NCBI GenBank assembly: GCA_946902985.2
Contig: OX336388.2
Location: 226,694,467-226,758,466 of the forward strand
Source of the DNA: Meconema thalassinum
Lineage: Eukaryota; Arthropoda; Insecta; Orthoptera; Tettigoniidae
Length of the DNA: 64,000 nucleotides
Direction: 5' to 3'
How positions within the stretch are numbered: position 1 is the first letter of the stretch; each line of letters starts with the position of its first letter. A model generated the notes under the pieces. It saw nothing but the letters and a program-made list of their open reading frames with translations, was not told the origin of the DNA and did no database searches. Below, one piece after another: positions 53,500 to 64,000 of the stretch. Made by a program: the position numbers and the translations under genes.

Positions 53500-54240
53500 T
53501 GACAAACATAAAATCAGCGCCCAGAGAACTGGAGGTCGGACTAGGAACAGTTCTGAATGCAGAAAAGTTTAAATACCTCGGTGAATGGATAGAGCCTAAC
53601 CTATAAGAGAAGGAAGCCTTCATGTCACGCATTAATAAAATGGAAATGGCATACAACCTGACTAAAGACATCTATAATAAGAGATCGATATCCTTAAACG
53701 CCAAAATTAGACATTACTGCACTATTATTCCACCAGAGGCTCTGTATGCGGCTGAGACTCTAATAATGAACAAGAAAGGTCTAATGGAAAAACTAGAGGC
53801 GAAAGAAAGGAAGATTTTGAGGAATATCCTGGGTCCCATCAAAGAAAACAGGAGGCGTCACAACCACGAATTTTACAAGCACGTGGAGAAGATCAGTGAC
53901 ACGATTCGAAAAAGAAGGATTGCCTTTTATAGCCACGTGACACGAATGAGCTCAGGCAGGATATCAAAACGGATATTGACGTACTTTCAGGATAAGAAAA
54001 CCAAAGGGACATGGTTTACGGAAGTTGAGTAAGATCTACGTGAAATGGAAATTTCCCCTAAAGATATCCAGGAGCGTGTTTCACTTCAGGAAAAACTACG
54101 TACGCACAAAGGTTTCCAGGAAAAGCCGAAACTGAAGACAGGGAAGGCGTGGTCCCAAGAGAGAAAAGAACAACGCCAGAGAGGAATGCGGGAACACTTG
54201 GCGGTAGTTAGAACTCGGAAGAAGAGACAGTTGAACTGAC
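53500..54240 (+). pseudogene. LINE-beta C-terminal region, best preserved copy
   Basis: EKFKYLGEWIEPNL, a stop, then INKMEMAYNLTKDIYNKRSI, IRHYCTIIPPEALYAAETL, KERKILRNILGPIKEN, RKRRIAFYSHVTRMSS and, after a stop at 54032, ISPKDIQERVSLQEKLRTHK and FQEKPKLKTGKAWSQERKEQ. Only two nonsense changes over about 740 bp. The RT palm core and endonuclease are missing. Confidence 0.9.
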
Positions 54241-54524
54241 GTGGTCCCTAGTTGGCTGAATCGAAGAAATAATAAGAAGAATAGATCTTCTCATTGGAAG
54301 TTGGAATTACTCCACCGATGGCCCACGATAGAAGAGAGTTCCGCAGTCGAGTTGACGGAGTAAAATCATTTCAGGAGAAACCACCTAGCAGGAGGCTCAA
54401 ACGGATCATTTCCGAGGAGGAGAGAAAACAAAGATGTGACAGGATGAAGAAGTTCTGGGAAGAGGAGAGAAAGAAAGCCAATATGTCTTGAGTTCCTTGC
54501 CGTCAAATTCGATAATAAAAAAAA
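54241..54524 (+). pseudogene. Second LINE-beta-like tail
   Basis: VGITPPMAHDRREFRSRV, FQEKPPSRRLKRIISEEERK and DRMKKFWEEERKKANMS repeat the tail motif of the preceding fragment with a different sequence, so this is a separate insertion. It ends in GATAATAAAAAAAA, into which L copy 2 is inserted. Confidence 0.75.
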
Positions 54525-55331
54525 TTATACGAGCCTTACAGTAGTCGCATATGATGTGTAACATGTGACATGTTATCCTACTATATGTGTCCCGGGAGCG
54601 CAAATCCCTTGTTAACAGTGATCTCTGTTGGTCATTGAAATAACTACTTGTAAGATTCCAGTGCCAAATCCTGACCGTAATGAATCATATTCCGTGGCGG
54701 AAGCAATCCACTGCCCACTTGATGCGAGCTGCGCTCTATATCGGCCAGTTAGTGAACCCATGCCAGCGATGTTATTGAAAATGGCCTCGTTTTGCCGATC
54801 AGCGCACTGCCAAGTATAGGCGCGATTATAAATTAGGTGTTCGGAAAGTATATTAAATATGCCTCTTCCAGTGATATGTTTAGACCAACGATGTTTCAAT
54901 TATTGTTAGTAGTCGGCGTTAATATACTGAATTCCTACGTTGTTGGAGTGTTGGTTGATGCGATATAGATTCCACATAGCCACATGGCCAACAGTACATC
55001 GAGTGCTTACATTAAATAAGAATACAGCAAAAGTATGAAGATTTAATAAATCGTAATTGTTTTCAGCAAATATGATAAAATAAATATTTTCACACCAAAG
55101 AACGACAACTTGAAGATGATTTATTGTATGAATATCTTAAATGGGGTCTGTAAACCTTGAACTAAACTGTATGTGATATACATTCCCCATAGCCACATGG
55201 CCTACAGTACGTCGTGGTACCGATCTCCGCCACCACGCGCGCTCATTGTTTCTGTCCCATCCATTTCCGTCCCTTTTCCAAAATCACTCCCACAAAAATG
55301 TCCAGCTACCGAATGGAAAGATGTTACACAT
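54525..55331 (+). mobile_element. Element L, copy 2
   Basis: Flanked by TAAAAAAA/AAAAAAAA (54516-54524 and 55331-55339). Homologous over its length to 1104-1912: CTTACAGTAGTCGCATATGA, CCCGGGAGCGCAAAT, CCATGCCAGCGATGTTATTG, AAAATGTCCAGCTACCGAAT. No coding. Confidence 0.75.
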
Positions 55332-55339
55332 AAAAAAAA

Positions 55340-55600
55340 AGATCTTCACATTCCTGTGGAACAAGAAGTCAAAAAGGATTTGGAAAGAACCGATATCAGA
55401 GAAGAAGCTACACCACAGAGAGATATTTTTAGGCAAAAAGTGCTAAAAATGGACGGATTCCAAGGGAGGAAGGGAAAGAAAACCGGCTCGAAATGGTCCG
55501 AGGAAAGCAGATGATGAAGGAATACTGGAGGAAGAAGAAGGAACAGCAAAGGACAAAGCATTGACATTGGCTCGTGGTCCCTAGAAATGAAGATAATAAT
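55340..55600 (+). pseudogene. LINE-beta-like tail fragment
   Basis: VEQEVKKDLERTDIREEATP, RDIFRQKVLKMDGFQGRKGK and KTGSKWSEESR, then (other frame) MMKEYWRKKKEQQ. It matches the KDLQEM.I / KWTEERK / YW block of LINE-beta. Tail AGATAATAATAATAATG. Confidence 0.75.
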
Positions 55601-56320
55601 AATAATGTTAATAATGTTTTGTTTTTTTCGAATAACCTAAATAATTTTCTTTTCGTAACATAGCTTTAGGAACGCCAGGAGCCCGTCAAGGACGCTTAAT
55701 CAAAGCTAGTGAAAATGTAAGACAGAGTTGAGATTTTCAATACCAAATTTCATTAAAATCGGTCGAGCCGGTCAAAAGTCTTTTGTGGATACGGACACGG
55801 GCACACGCACGGACAAAATTGATCTCATTAGCTTATATTCAATCATATGAAAATGGACTAACATAACTGTCGCCAAATTCCCTTCATCAAAAGACCAGGC
55901 GATCATTGTAGCGTGATCTAAGACATTACCAAAGCCACTTGCCGGTTAATAAAATGATGGCTTGTTTCCTGGAATAAATAACCGCGATTATCTCATGTAT
56001 CAATAGGAGCAAATTAATCGTGTGTAGTTAAACGGTCAATTAGCCAGAGCAGGCCAAGCCGCGTGGCTGCTGGTTATCATAATATGATTACAAGGTGCGA
56101 CTCGCCGACTATTCCCTGTCCTTCAGCGCTCCCGACATTGCTCCTTTCTCCAAGCTCAGATCTGGTCGACAAAATAATCGATCACTATCACACCTCAAGG
56201 GTAATCGAGTGGTAAGATACAGAATGTAGGTCGGCTCAGGCAAAGAAAGCATTTCGAATGAAAAGGAATATGTTGACATCGAATATAGATTTAGGTATTA
56301 GGAAGTCATTTTTGAAAGCC
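55601..56320. other. Unassigned; G/H-type 3' end fragment at 55736-55865
   Basis: TACCAAATTTCATTAAAATC, GCACGGACAAAATTGATCTC and ATGAAAATGGACTAA correspond to the 3' terminal part of the G/H elements. The rest is unassigned. Confidence 0.45.
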
Positions 56321-56324
56321 TTTT

Positions 56325-56715
56325 TCATGGAGCGTGGCGCTCTATGGAAGTGAAACTTGGTCTATTGGTGCAGCAGAAAAGAGGAGACAATGTGGTGTTA
56401 CAGGAGAATGATGAAGATCAGATGGGTAGATAGAGTTACAAATGAAGAGGTATTAAGACGAGTGGGAGAGGAGAGATGTTTCTGGCGACTGCTAATGAAG
56501 AGAAGAGATAGGTTGGTAGGACACCTACTAAGACACCCAGGAATAGCAAATTTAGTTATGGAAAGAAGGGTCGAGTACAAGAACTGTAGGGTTAGAATAT
56601 GTTAAACAGATTGCTTCGGATGTAGGGTGTGGTAGCTATATACAGAAAAAAGGATTAGCTCAGGACAGGGAGGTATGGAGGGCTGCATCAAACCAGTTAA
56701 AAGACTGAAGACTCT
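56325..56715 (+). pseudogene. LINE-gamma C-terminal fragment
   Basis: ALYGSETWSIGAAEKRR, then after a shift WCYRRMMKIRWVDRVTNEEV, RRDRLVGHLLRHPGIANLVM, and in a further frame YVKQIASDVGCGSYIQKKGL and DREVWRAASNQLKD. This is the typical end of another endonuclease/RT LINE family, distinct from alpha and beta. Two frame changes. Confidence 0.85.
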
Positions 56716-56796
56716 AACAAAAACAATAACAAGATATTACATTTTTCAAGTTACGTGAACCTGAGAGGAATGTGGATCGCGAACGATGACGACATA

Positions 56797-56900
56797 TGGT
56801 TGCATGGTTCCTCAGTTTAGGGGCTGCGACGACGTGGTGATGTAGCCCCGTGTACTTTGGGTGTGTGTAGAATCTGTCTGATAACCGGTGTTAATTGTGG
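56797..56900 (-). mobile_element. SINE-A tail fragment
   Basis: GGTTCCTCAGTTTAGGGGCTG to GATAACCGGTGTTAATTGTG. Joined directly to G3. Confidence 0.8.
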
Positions 56901-57447
56901 TGACGGTTCTCAATATCTACGAATCTTTTACAGCAATCAAACTGATTTTTTTTATGTTCATAGAGGCTATGAACATATGTTCACCTATAGGACTTTCAGT
57001 AACCTGGTGAGCACAAATCCAACGTGGCGGCGACGACGCGAAATATAAATATTTAAATGGACGTTTCTCGCAATTTAACTATCCGAGTGCAGTGAAATGT
57101 TGCACGTTAAATGCTTATGCAAATGTTAATCCACTGGCATCGAATTTATTTCAATTGTTTGCATGACCACAAGATGGCAACTGCGCGAAATTTTTAAATC
57201 TCGTTTTTACTTCTTGTGTCCTAATCATGCGATTGAAGTTTGAATACCACACGTACACAATAATCTTCATGTAAATAGTACATAAATAAAAATCCAACGT
57301 CGCGACCAACTGAAATATTTAGACGATTCTCAATATCTACGAATCTATCACAATCTTCAAACTGAAATTTTGTATGTAGATAGAGGCAATTAACACGAGT
57401 AGGATATATGAAAATAAGCTGTATAGTTCTTCACGGAACTACTTGTT
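56901..57447 (-). mobile_element. Tandem-repeat element G3, truncated
   Basis: Matches the 49470-49999 part of G2 (GGTTCTCAATATCTACGAATC, AACCTGGTGAGCACAAATCC, GTATAGTTCTTCACGGAACTA). The 5' end of the element is intact at 57447; the 3' two thirds are missing. Confidence 0.85.
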
Positions 57448-57466
57448 TTCTTTGCCTCTATTTTCA

Positions 57467-57605
57467 TGTCCGGTGGACTGGGTTCGATTCTCGGTCAATG
57501 CATGTGATATTTTAAAAGTGAAATGCCACATCCTGTGGTTCGGATTTCACGTTAAAAGGAGGTCCCGTGGCTTATGATCTCGAGATTAACGGTCACGTAA
57601 ATCTA
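57467..57605 (+). mobile_element. SINE-K fragment
   Basis: GGGTTCGATTCTCGGTCAATG and GTGGTTCGGATTTCACG. The A box is lost. Confidence 0.75.
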
Positions 57606-57907
57606 TTTTATTTTCATGTCCTATAGGCTTCTGATGCAAATCAAGTGACTATCATCGCAATACAGTGGTTTTTATTTGTCATATAAATGCATATTTCGAA
57701 CATATTTTACCATTAGGTCATATTTTGATTTAGTGGTGCTCGGGTCCAAGCTCTGTGAACTTGCGGGGTGAGGGGAAGGGGTAGGCGAGAAGAGAAGGGC
57801 CTGTCAACAGCCTGCCGTGTTATCTGGTACAGTAGTTAAAAAGGACCTAAAACCAATAACATTATTATTATGTTGGCTTATAAACTCATTTTCACTTGCG
57901 ATTAAAT
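57606..57907. other. Unassigned, with a SINE-V tail at 57815-57875
   Basis: GTACAGTAGTTAAAAAGGACC..ACCAATAACATTATTATTATG is the SINE-V 3' end. The rest is unassigned. Confidence 0.5.
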
Positions 57908-58346
57908 CTTGCCACGGTGGGTGAGTGGTTATCGTGTCACACTACCAACCCCCAAGCTTGCAGGTTCGCTCCTGGCCACGGTAAGTGAATTTTAAAGGCG
58001 GCAAAAATTACGACACCATGTCATACGTTGTTGGCATGTTAAAGAACCCATTTGAATTCAGTAGGCCGTGTTCATAATGGCAAAATGAATCTCGGGAGTT
58101 TCCGCCAACACAAAGTTCCTCATTTCTCTACTAGAAAGCGCTCTAATGTCAAGGAGCTTAGATATCTAACCTCCTTGAAGGGGCAGATGATCTCGTAGTT
58201 CCGCCCCTTAAAACAACAATAACTACCTAACTAACCTCCATGACTTTCATAGCGTTCCAAGGAACAACAAATTCGGCATGGAACCTGCCCTCTGGGCGCA
58301 AATAACAAAGCTTGCACCCGGCATCCAAGGTCATACGATATTATAT
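57908..58346 (+). mobile_element. SINE-B copy 5 with 12-bp duplication
   Basis: TTGCGATTAAAT at 57896-57907 and 58347-58358. Head CTTGCCACGGTGGGTGAGTGG. The body is interrupted at 58179-58232 by a 54-bp retroposed tail. Confidence 0.95.
58179..58232 (+). mobile_element. 54-bp retroposon tail inserted in SINE-B
   Basis: AGGGGCAGATGATCTCGTAG then CCCCTTAAAACAACAATAAC. AACCTCC(T/A)TGA is duplicated at 58168-58178 and 58233-58243. An extremely 5'-truncated insertion holding only the 3' tail of a family also seen at 10.09 and 33.76 kb. Confidence 0.85.
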
Positions 58347-58358
58347 TTGCGATTAAAT

Positions 58359-58995
58359 AAATAATCGATTAATGGAACAAGCTAGTCAGCCATTGATAAT
58401 ATATACTGTACAATGAACCTCGAAAGCAGGTTATTTATGTGTTCATCTTATAAATATTTTTCCATTTCATTATTGAACTTGACCACTGTAGTATGAAGTA
58501 TTAGGCACCCTGTAGAGACAAAATAAGTGTATATACATGCCCGCGCGCGCGGGTATGTGACTGACTTTGAGGAAATTGCCAATTTAAAAAAGGTTCGTTA
58601 AGTTTAATCGTGTTCAATTGGTCGGATCTTTGTCGAGTAAGAATGACTGGCGATCGCACTAACTAACAGCTGTTGAGTTGAGTTGAGTTGGGTTATTGAT
58701 GAAGTGACGGCACGCTACGCCACTGCCCACATAACACAAGGCATCTGTCGTGACCAACACTGTTAACGATCATCCTCACGTCACGTGATCCTCGATGATC
58801 AGTGGTAAAGATCGCAGGTTCGATTCCCAGCAGTGGAAGTTGGATTTTTCTGACAGGCTTTTATTTTTGTGATTTTGGAGGGCAGGGACTGTCTTTGGGT
58901 GTAATTGTAGATTTGGTAGTGTTTTGTAGAGCCATTGGTCTAAGTTATTGGATCTGATGATGCTCGCTTTACGATCGAAACATGTCATCCAAACA
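58359..58995 (+). other. Unassigned with tRNA-like boxes and CTGATGA..GAAAC motif
   Basis: 58792-58840 reads ATGATCAGTGGTAAAGATCG and GGTTCGATTCCCAGC (A/B boxes without a cloverleaf). 58957-58985 reads CTGATGATGCTCG..CGATCGAAACATGTC. Likely an old SINE or retroelement end. No gene is seen. Confidence 0.45.
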
Positions 58996-59008
58996 ATATA
59001 TATATATA

Positions 59009-60415
59009 CTAGCAGTAGTGCCCGGCTTCGCCCGGTGGACTTATTTGTTTTACGGATGATAATGAATATATACTACTACAGAACTGGCACTTGATACTTA
59101 AACTAACAGAAAAAAAATTAAATATAACTTTTTGTGGTGGTGGTGGTGGTTGTAGTGAGGGTGATGAGCAGTACAGTATAATGGACGTAACATTCAGGTC
59201 ATTTTCCCGTAATGATAATAATGATAATAATGATTAGGGAAACGGCTATTTATTAACTACAGCACTGACACATGTAATTTACAAACAACTTTCTAAAAAT
59301 GATTAGAAATAGGAATAAGTGAAATAAAAGACACTGCCTAGGACCTATATCTCATTGTCTGTTAGAAATGTAGAGACCAGTAGTGTAGTCTTTTGTCGCA
59401 TAACGCCGTAGGAAAATAATCAGAACACTTTGGAATAGGCCTACTTCGGATGTCCCGAGCTCCTGAGGTAGCAATAGTGTCATTTAGCGCCACATAGCGC
59501 TCAACGATAAGTTTCGGAATAAATTAAGGTAAATTTGAAATCACTAACGCTTATTGCAGCTGACAACATCAATGTATTGCACCAATACCATTGCACTTAT
59601 ACAGATACATAATATGATCATGATGATAACTGTTTTAAGGGGCAAAATAAATCTTTTTGCACTAATTACTCCCCGTGACTGCAATTTATAAGTAGCGCAA
59701 GATTTAACTATTTTCACAATTCTGCACCAGAACACTGTTAGGGGCGACTAGATGCAGCCCGAATTGCCATTCAACGATAGACTTATTAAAATACTCGTAC
59801 AGTTACACTAATACGAACATGGATGATTCTATGGCCTTAATACATTGTTTTCAAGTTAAGTTTGTTTGTTATTCTAAACGTAGGGATTGGAGAGCGTTGT
59901 CCAAAATAGCAAGTGGACAGTGTTACCAGCAGGGTTTCAAAGTGTTTGTATAATTTGGTGTAATTAGGAGGAACGGTTTAGATTTGTGATAAAGGGCCTA
60001 AATGCTGGAAATGGAGTGGTCTGTCCGAAATTTAAAGTGGACAGTGTCACCCGCAGGGTTCCAAAGGGTAAGTATACAAAATGTGGTTCAGATCGGTGAA
60101 ACTGTGTAGATTTATGTCAATGGACCTAAATGCAGGGAATGGAGTGGTCTGTCCGAAATGTCATGTAAACAGTGTTACTTGCAGGGTTCCAAAGGCTAAG
60201 TATACACATTTTGGTTCAGATTGGTGAAACGGTGTAGATTTGTGCCAAAGGGCCTAAATGCAGGGAATGGAGTGGTCTGTCCGAAATTTAACATAGCCTA
60301 AACCATTCCTCTTGAATCTGGCTATCATATTTAAAAATATGAATCCGACTAGTAGTTCCAGAGATTAGCGCGTTTAAACACAAAAACACACAAACTCTTC
60401 AGCTTTTTTTATATA
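59009..60415 (-). mobile_element. Helitron-like element N with internal tandem repeats
   Basis: The minus-strand 3' end is hairpin CCGGGCGAAGCCGG, GCACTACTG, CTAG then T (plus ACTAGCAGTAGTGCCCGG at 59008). Bases 59895-60295 hold about 3.3 units of 121-126 bp (GGAGTGGTCTGTCCGAAAT, GTGGACAGTGTTACC, GCAGGGTTCCAAAGG). The right border is uncertain (GATTAGCGCGTTTAAACAC then an AT run at 60408-60420). Confidence 0.6.
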
Positions 60416-60539
60416 TATATTCACCGAAATCATTACTGCTTGGCTTCCTTTGATCATAAATAAATTATTTTCTAAAGAAACCTTCCTTGAGATATTCTTT
60501 ACAGAAATAAAACACACATACTATAGTCTATATATATCA

Positions 60540-60800
60540 TCATCATCATCATCCTTTTCCGTCTCCAGTTTCCTGGGTGCGGTAAACAAGCGCTCGCCAC
60601 TGCTTTCTGTCATGGTACAACTTTCGTTCTACAACTTCTTCCCATTTCAGCCCTTTTGTCTCCACTTCTAATTTCGCGGTCTCAATCCATCGTTTTCTGG
60701 GTCTTCCTCTCGGTCTTTTCCCCTTCAGTTCTCTATTGAAGTAGTCCCTTGCTGTTCTAGTGTTATTAATTTGCATCATCCGGACATACCACTGGAGTCA
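60540..60800 (-). pseudogene. LINE-alpha-like tail
   Basis: MMQINNTRTARDYFNRELKG, KRPRGRPRKRWIETAKLEVE and DRKQWRALVYRTQETGDGKG, ending in (ATG)n (plus CATCATCATC at 60538-60553). The same organisation as the GRPRRRWLDQ tail at 41.1 kb but a different subfamily. An (AT)n run at 60818-60843 separates it from the next copy. Confidence 0.85.
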
Positions 60801-60813
60801 ACGCTTCTCTAGA

Positions 60814-60847
<34 letters not shown>

Positions 60848-60854
60848 CTGCATA

Positions 60855-61600
60855 TTTAATCGGTTGTTCCTCTTTAGGAGAGCGATTGAACTTGAATACA
60901 TAATTTCCTCTTGTGACGTTTTCGAGCTTCTCTTCCCAAAATCTCTTCATCCTCACAGAATGCTTCTTCTTCCGCTCAGCTGTCCATTTTCTTCCAGGCT
61001 GTCGTGATGGTCTATACTCAAACTTAACATTTTTGATTTTATTCCTGCACTCGGGGTGGTCCTCGACACTTTCTATGTTGACCTGTTGTAGGTCCCTCTG
61101 AACCTCTGTCAGCCACTCCGTGCCACACTTACTCCGTGTTATAACGTTGATCAATTTCTTAGCCGTTCTGAAGTTTTCCATCCTGAAAATGTGGGTATAA
61201 AACTGTGCTCGGTGTTTTCTGATTTCGTCTGTTATCGTGTGGATCTTTTGGTAGAGTTCCATTTGAGGTGTCTTAATCCAAATACCGTTATTATTAACTG
61301 CACCGTAAATCTTTCTGAGAATTTTTCTTTCCTGTTTTTCTATATCCTTAATTTTGGAATAACCGTCTGTCACGATAGTTTTGGCTGCGTAAGTTGCTTC
61401 CGGAAGAATCACCGTTGAATAATGCCTTAATTTTGCGTCTATCGAGATGCACTTCTTCTTGTAGTGAGCCCACTTTAGCTTGTAGGCATTCTGTAGCTTG
61501 GTGATTCTTTGTTCATTGGCGATTCGGTTTAGTCCCGAGGACTGTATGATTTTACCAAGGTACGGTATTTAAAATGGGGAACTTGTGTTATTTTACCATA
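60855..61600 (-). pseudogene. LINE-beta C-terminal region, long open frame
   Basis: The frame is open from about 61565 (YLGKIIQSSGLNRIANEQR) through ISIDAKLRHYSTVILPEATY, KQERKILRKIYGAVNNNGIW, EIRKHRAQFYTHIFRMENF and QVNIESVEDHPECRNKIKN to RKWTAERKKKHSVRMKRFW. The 204-codon frame (60798-61412) ends in YIYIYIY from the AT run. It is 5'-truncated, but no stop is seen over about 740 bp, so this is the youngest-looking LINE-beta copy here. Confidence 0.9.
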
Positions 61601-61655
61601 TTGTGTGATTAAAGGTGAGTTATTTTCTGGCCGTCTTTCCATATATATATAATCA

Positions 61656-62378
61656 TGATGATGATGATGATAATTGTTGTTTTAAGGAGCCTAACATCTA
61701 GGTTATCGGCCCCTGATGGTTTGGGTGATCGTGAAGATGAAATGAAATGCAAACTTAAAACTAAAACTATCTACTAACCTACATACTAGAAGAAGAAATG
61801 GAAAACTAAAGGAGAAAAAGGCAAATAAAGGACAGGAGGAAAAGAAATGCCCTCAACCCTCGAAGAATGCAGATTGAGGGACTTGGAAGGAAGGAGAGCC
61901 ATGAAAGGCAGATAGGAAAGTGAAAGAGACAAGGTAAGGGACAAAAGGGGAAAACGGGCCCAGCTCAGGAATTCCTCGGGGTCGCCAACTCCCAAACTCA
62001 CCAGCCGTGAGCCCCTGAGGGTGTAGCAATGTCTAGGGTGCACCAGAAGTGGTGGAGCTACATACACCCTGCCTCCTTGAGGGCCTTGACAAAAGGCAGG
62101 AGATAACATGAAAAGAAAAAGATGGCTGACTCCTCGTAGAAGGAGGGTATCAGAAAAGAAGAGACAAGGGCCAATTAAGGCGGGAAAGGAAGAGACTCCC
62201 TAGGCCTCGGATACCCTAATACCGTCGGGGTCGGAAGAGAACAAGAGTTGACCAAGTGAGGTCGACAGGAAAGAAGACGGAGAGGAGCCCGGCACAAGTA
62301 AGTGGAAGCAATGCCGGACTCGGCTGGGGTCCCGTGGTCGCCAACCCACGTCCCACTAGATGTGAAACCCCTGGGGGG
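61656..62378 (-). mobile_element. Retroposon C, copy 4, with 13-bp target duplication
   Basis: ATATATATAATCA at 61643-61655 and 62379-62391. (ATC)n tail at left. The 107-codon frame (61786-62109) shares VAPPLLVHPRHCYTLRGSRL and FHFFF with copies 1 and 2. Confidence 0.9.
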
Positions 62379-62391
62379 ATATATATAATCA

Positions 62392-62597
62392 CATGTAATT
62401 TATTTCAGGTTATGTTTTCACATGTAGGTTAATTGGAATTATGTTGTGTTGACCGACTGCAAGTTAATTACGAGTTAACTATCAATAACAATGTTTCAGT
62501 GCTTAGCTCTTGCTCGTCTGCCAGCTTTCATTATCTCTCAAACACACATAATTCTCCCATTATAGGCCTCGTTTGCATTGCAAAGTAAGACTACATT
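62392..62597. other. Unassigned spacer
   Basis: No signal. Confidence 0.35.
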
Positions 62598-62843
62598 TTT
62601 ATGTTAACCCATCATGGGATAGTGGTCTCTATATTAACCACCTGTCATAAGGACAGTTTATGCTTTCAAAGATGCTGATAGTTGAATCTTTCAGCCAAGT
62701 ATCGGATAATTTTCACGCGAAATCAAATATTATATACGTATCTACTTCACGTAATGTGTTGGATAAAATTTAAAAAGAAATTAAAACTAAAGACATTAAC
62801 AATGAAGTGTAAAAAATATATAAATATAGACATTAAAATCATA
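62598..62843. repeat. Repeat P, uninterrupted copy
   Basis: GGGATAGTGGTCTCTATATT to AAAGACATTAACAATGAAGTG, continuous where the 42.5-kb copy is split by retroposon C. It confirms the empty site. Confidence 0.75.
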
Positions 62844-63536
62844 TCCCTCCCTATATTATTCTGCTAAGGTCCCATTCCAGTTTTGTACCGAAAATAAGGT
62901 CCCATTAACACCAACCTACACATATGGGGTACCTACAGGTTCAGCACAACGCACTCACTTACTCTTTAAATGCCTCACAATTAAATAAATACCTTAAAAC
63001 CTGTATATTTACAATGAAATAATGAAAGAATGCAACACGGTAACCATGGTAACAGAATCTCACAGGTCCATCTATTTCTGTAAGACGCAATGCAATTCCA
63101 ATTATTACATTACTGTGAAAGTTTCCAGACGGTTATAAGGTTATCACGGAACCAAATTAAGCTGTAAAATTCATCAATACATACAGTATAATGCGCTTAG
63201 GGGGGTCAAGGGGCACTCTAGATTTTTTTCACGCAATGTTCACGTGTGAGTGTGGTACGAAAGGTCTTTTTCACCCGACTATAAAGGGTCTCGGAAAACC
63301 ACATTTAAAGGCCCTTAAATTAATAGTGTCTGTGATATTCCCAGAAAACTAACTTCGCTCTGATATACCTATGAAGGAATGACAAACCCCTAACCACTGC
63401 ACCAGTAGCTGAATTGATAAAGTCAGATTATTCATACCAAGGATAAATTAGTCATAGCATTCATGATTGGGATTTTGCTAAGTGTACTCTTTACAACTAG
63501 AATATTCGCGGGCGAAGCCGCGACGGGTAATGCTAA
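62844..63536 (+). mobile_element. Non-autonomous Helitron (family F), copy 3
   Basis: A, then TCCCTCCCTATATTATTC; the 3' hairpin CGCGGGCGAAGCCGCG, ACGGGTAATG, CTAA then T. Nearly identical to copy 1, which implies recent spread. Confidence 0.95.
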
Positions 63537-64000
63537 TACACAAAATTACAACAATAAAGGAAACACCAAAATGTAGATAGTAAACATAACTATAAAAAAT
63601 CATAAAAATGATTGTAGAAATCAATTCGAAATTAGTTAATTAATTAATTCAATAAAAATATTAAAATTAAATCTATACGAACATGAATTAAAAATAAATA
63701 TATAAACATTTAAATTAGAGAAACAAAAATATAACATTATTAATAATTATAATAATTAAAATAAATCAAAATGTAAAAACACTTAAAAATAAACGATAGT
63801 TTTGCCCAATAAAGGGTTAATGTGAAGATTCAAAACGTTTCGTTACTTCTATTACAATAATTATGAGGTAGCCTTACTCTCAAAATACAATACATTACAA
63901 TACGAGTTAATAAACAAATACCAAGTGCTATATTGACATAGAACAGGAGAGAAGAACATACATCCCGTACTGAATTATACCCAGGTAAAGTTGTTTTAAA
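63537..64000. other. AT-rich region, nothing recognised
   Basis: Strongly AT-rich with AATTAATTAATT words. No open frame of note. Confidence 0.5.

Overview
This is a piece of a repeat-rich animal nuclear genome, most likely an arthropod. The evidence is many tRNA-derived SINEs, non-LTR retrotransposon tails, Tc1/mariner, hAT-like and Helitron-like elements, long microsatellites and a GT-AG intron, with no bacterial operon structure. The particular SINE set suggests an insect with a large genome (Orthoptera/Polyneoptera-like), but that placement is a memory-based inference. I could not recognise any host gene, functional tRNA, rRNA or CRISPR array.

Layout. 0-3.3 kb: a mariner 3' end, then two non-LTR retrotransposon remnants (LINE-alpha, LINE-beta), with an 809-bp element (L) inside LINE-beta. 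3.3-10.6 kb: mostly unassigned sequence with SINE-B, an AAAAC minisatellite, half of a foldback element, SINE-A, and a mariner pseudogene split by a SINE. 10.6-16.3 kb: a Helitron, a small hAT-type element, two LINE-beta fragments, and a 1.4-kb tandem-repeat element (H1) inserted exactly within a LINE-beta reading frame. 18-19.8 kb: three retroposons.

20.06-24.86 kb is the most interesting locus. A SINE-A copy is split by a 4.8-kb hAT-like element with a perfect 8-bp target duplication. That element carries a tandem array, and the array is itself split by a roughly 3.2-kb element with about 470-bp inverted termini. This inner element carries a decayed gene in which a 90-bp phase-2 intron can be read. 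I cannot name the family of that gene.

25-38.4 kb: Helitron-like ends, two paralogous blocks sharing one SINE-B insertion, two related tandem-repeat elements (G1 and H2) and a Tc1/mariner deletion derivative. 39-42 kb: a LINE-delta tail, a DD34D mariner pseudogene, a SINE and a LINE-alpha RT fragment. 42.5-52.5 kb: retroposon C copies, a polypyrimidine tract, and a foldback element that received a nearly complete DD41D mariner with one internal stop. The same stretch holds a SINE-A copy carrying a SINE and G2, and a palindromic mariner derivative inside a C copy. 52.5-64 kb: two more canonical Helitrons, further LINE-beta/alpha/gamma tails, a second L copy, SINE-B, a tandem-repeat Helitron-like element and a fourth C copy.

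The elements do not form pathways. Their relations are those of nesting: many insertions sit in other repeats, so empty sites, target duplications and element borders can be read without any outside reference. Coordinates of diverged repeats are accurate to tens of bases unless a target duplication fixes them.
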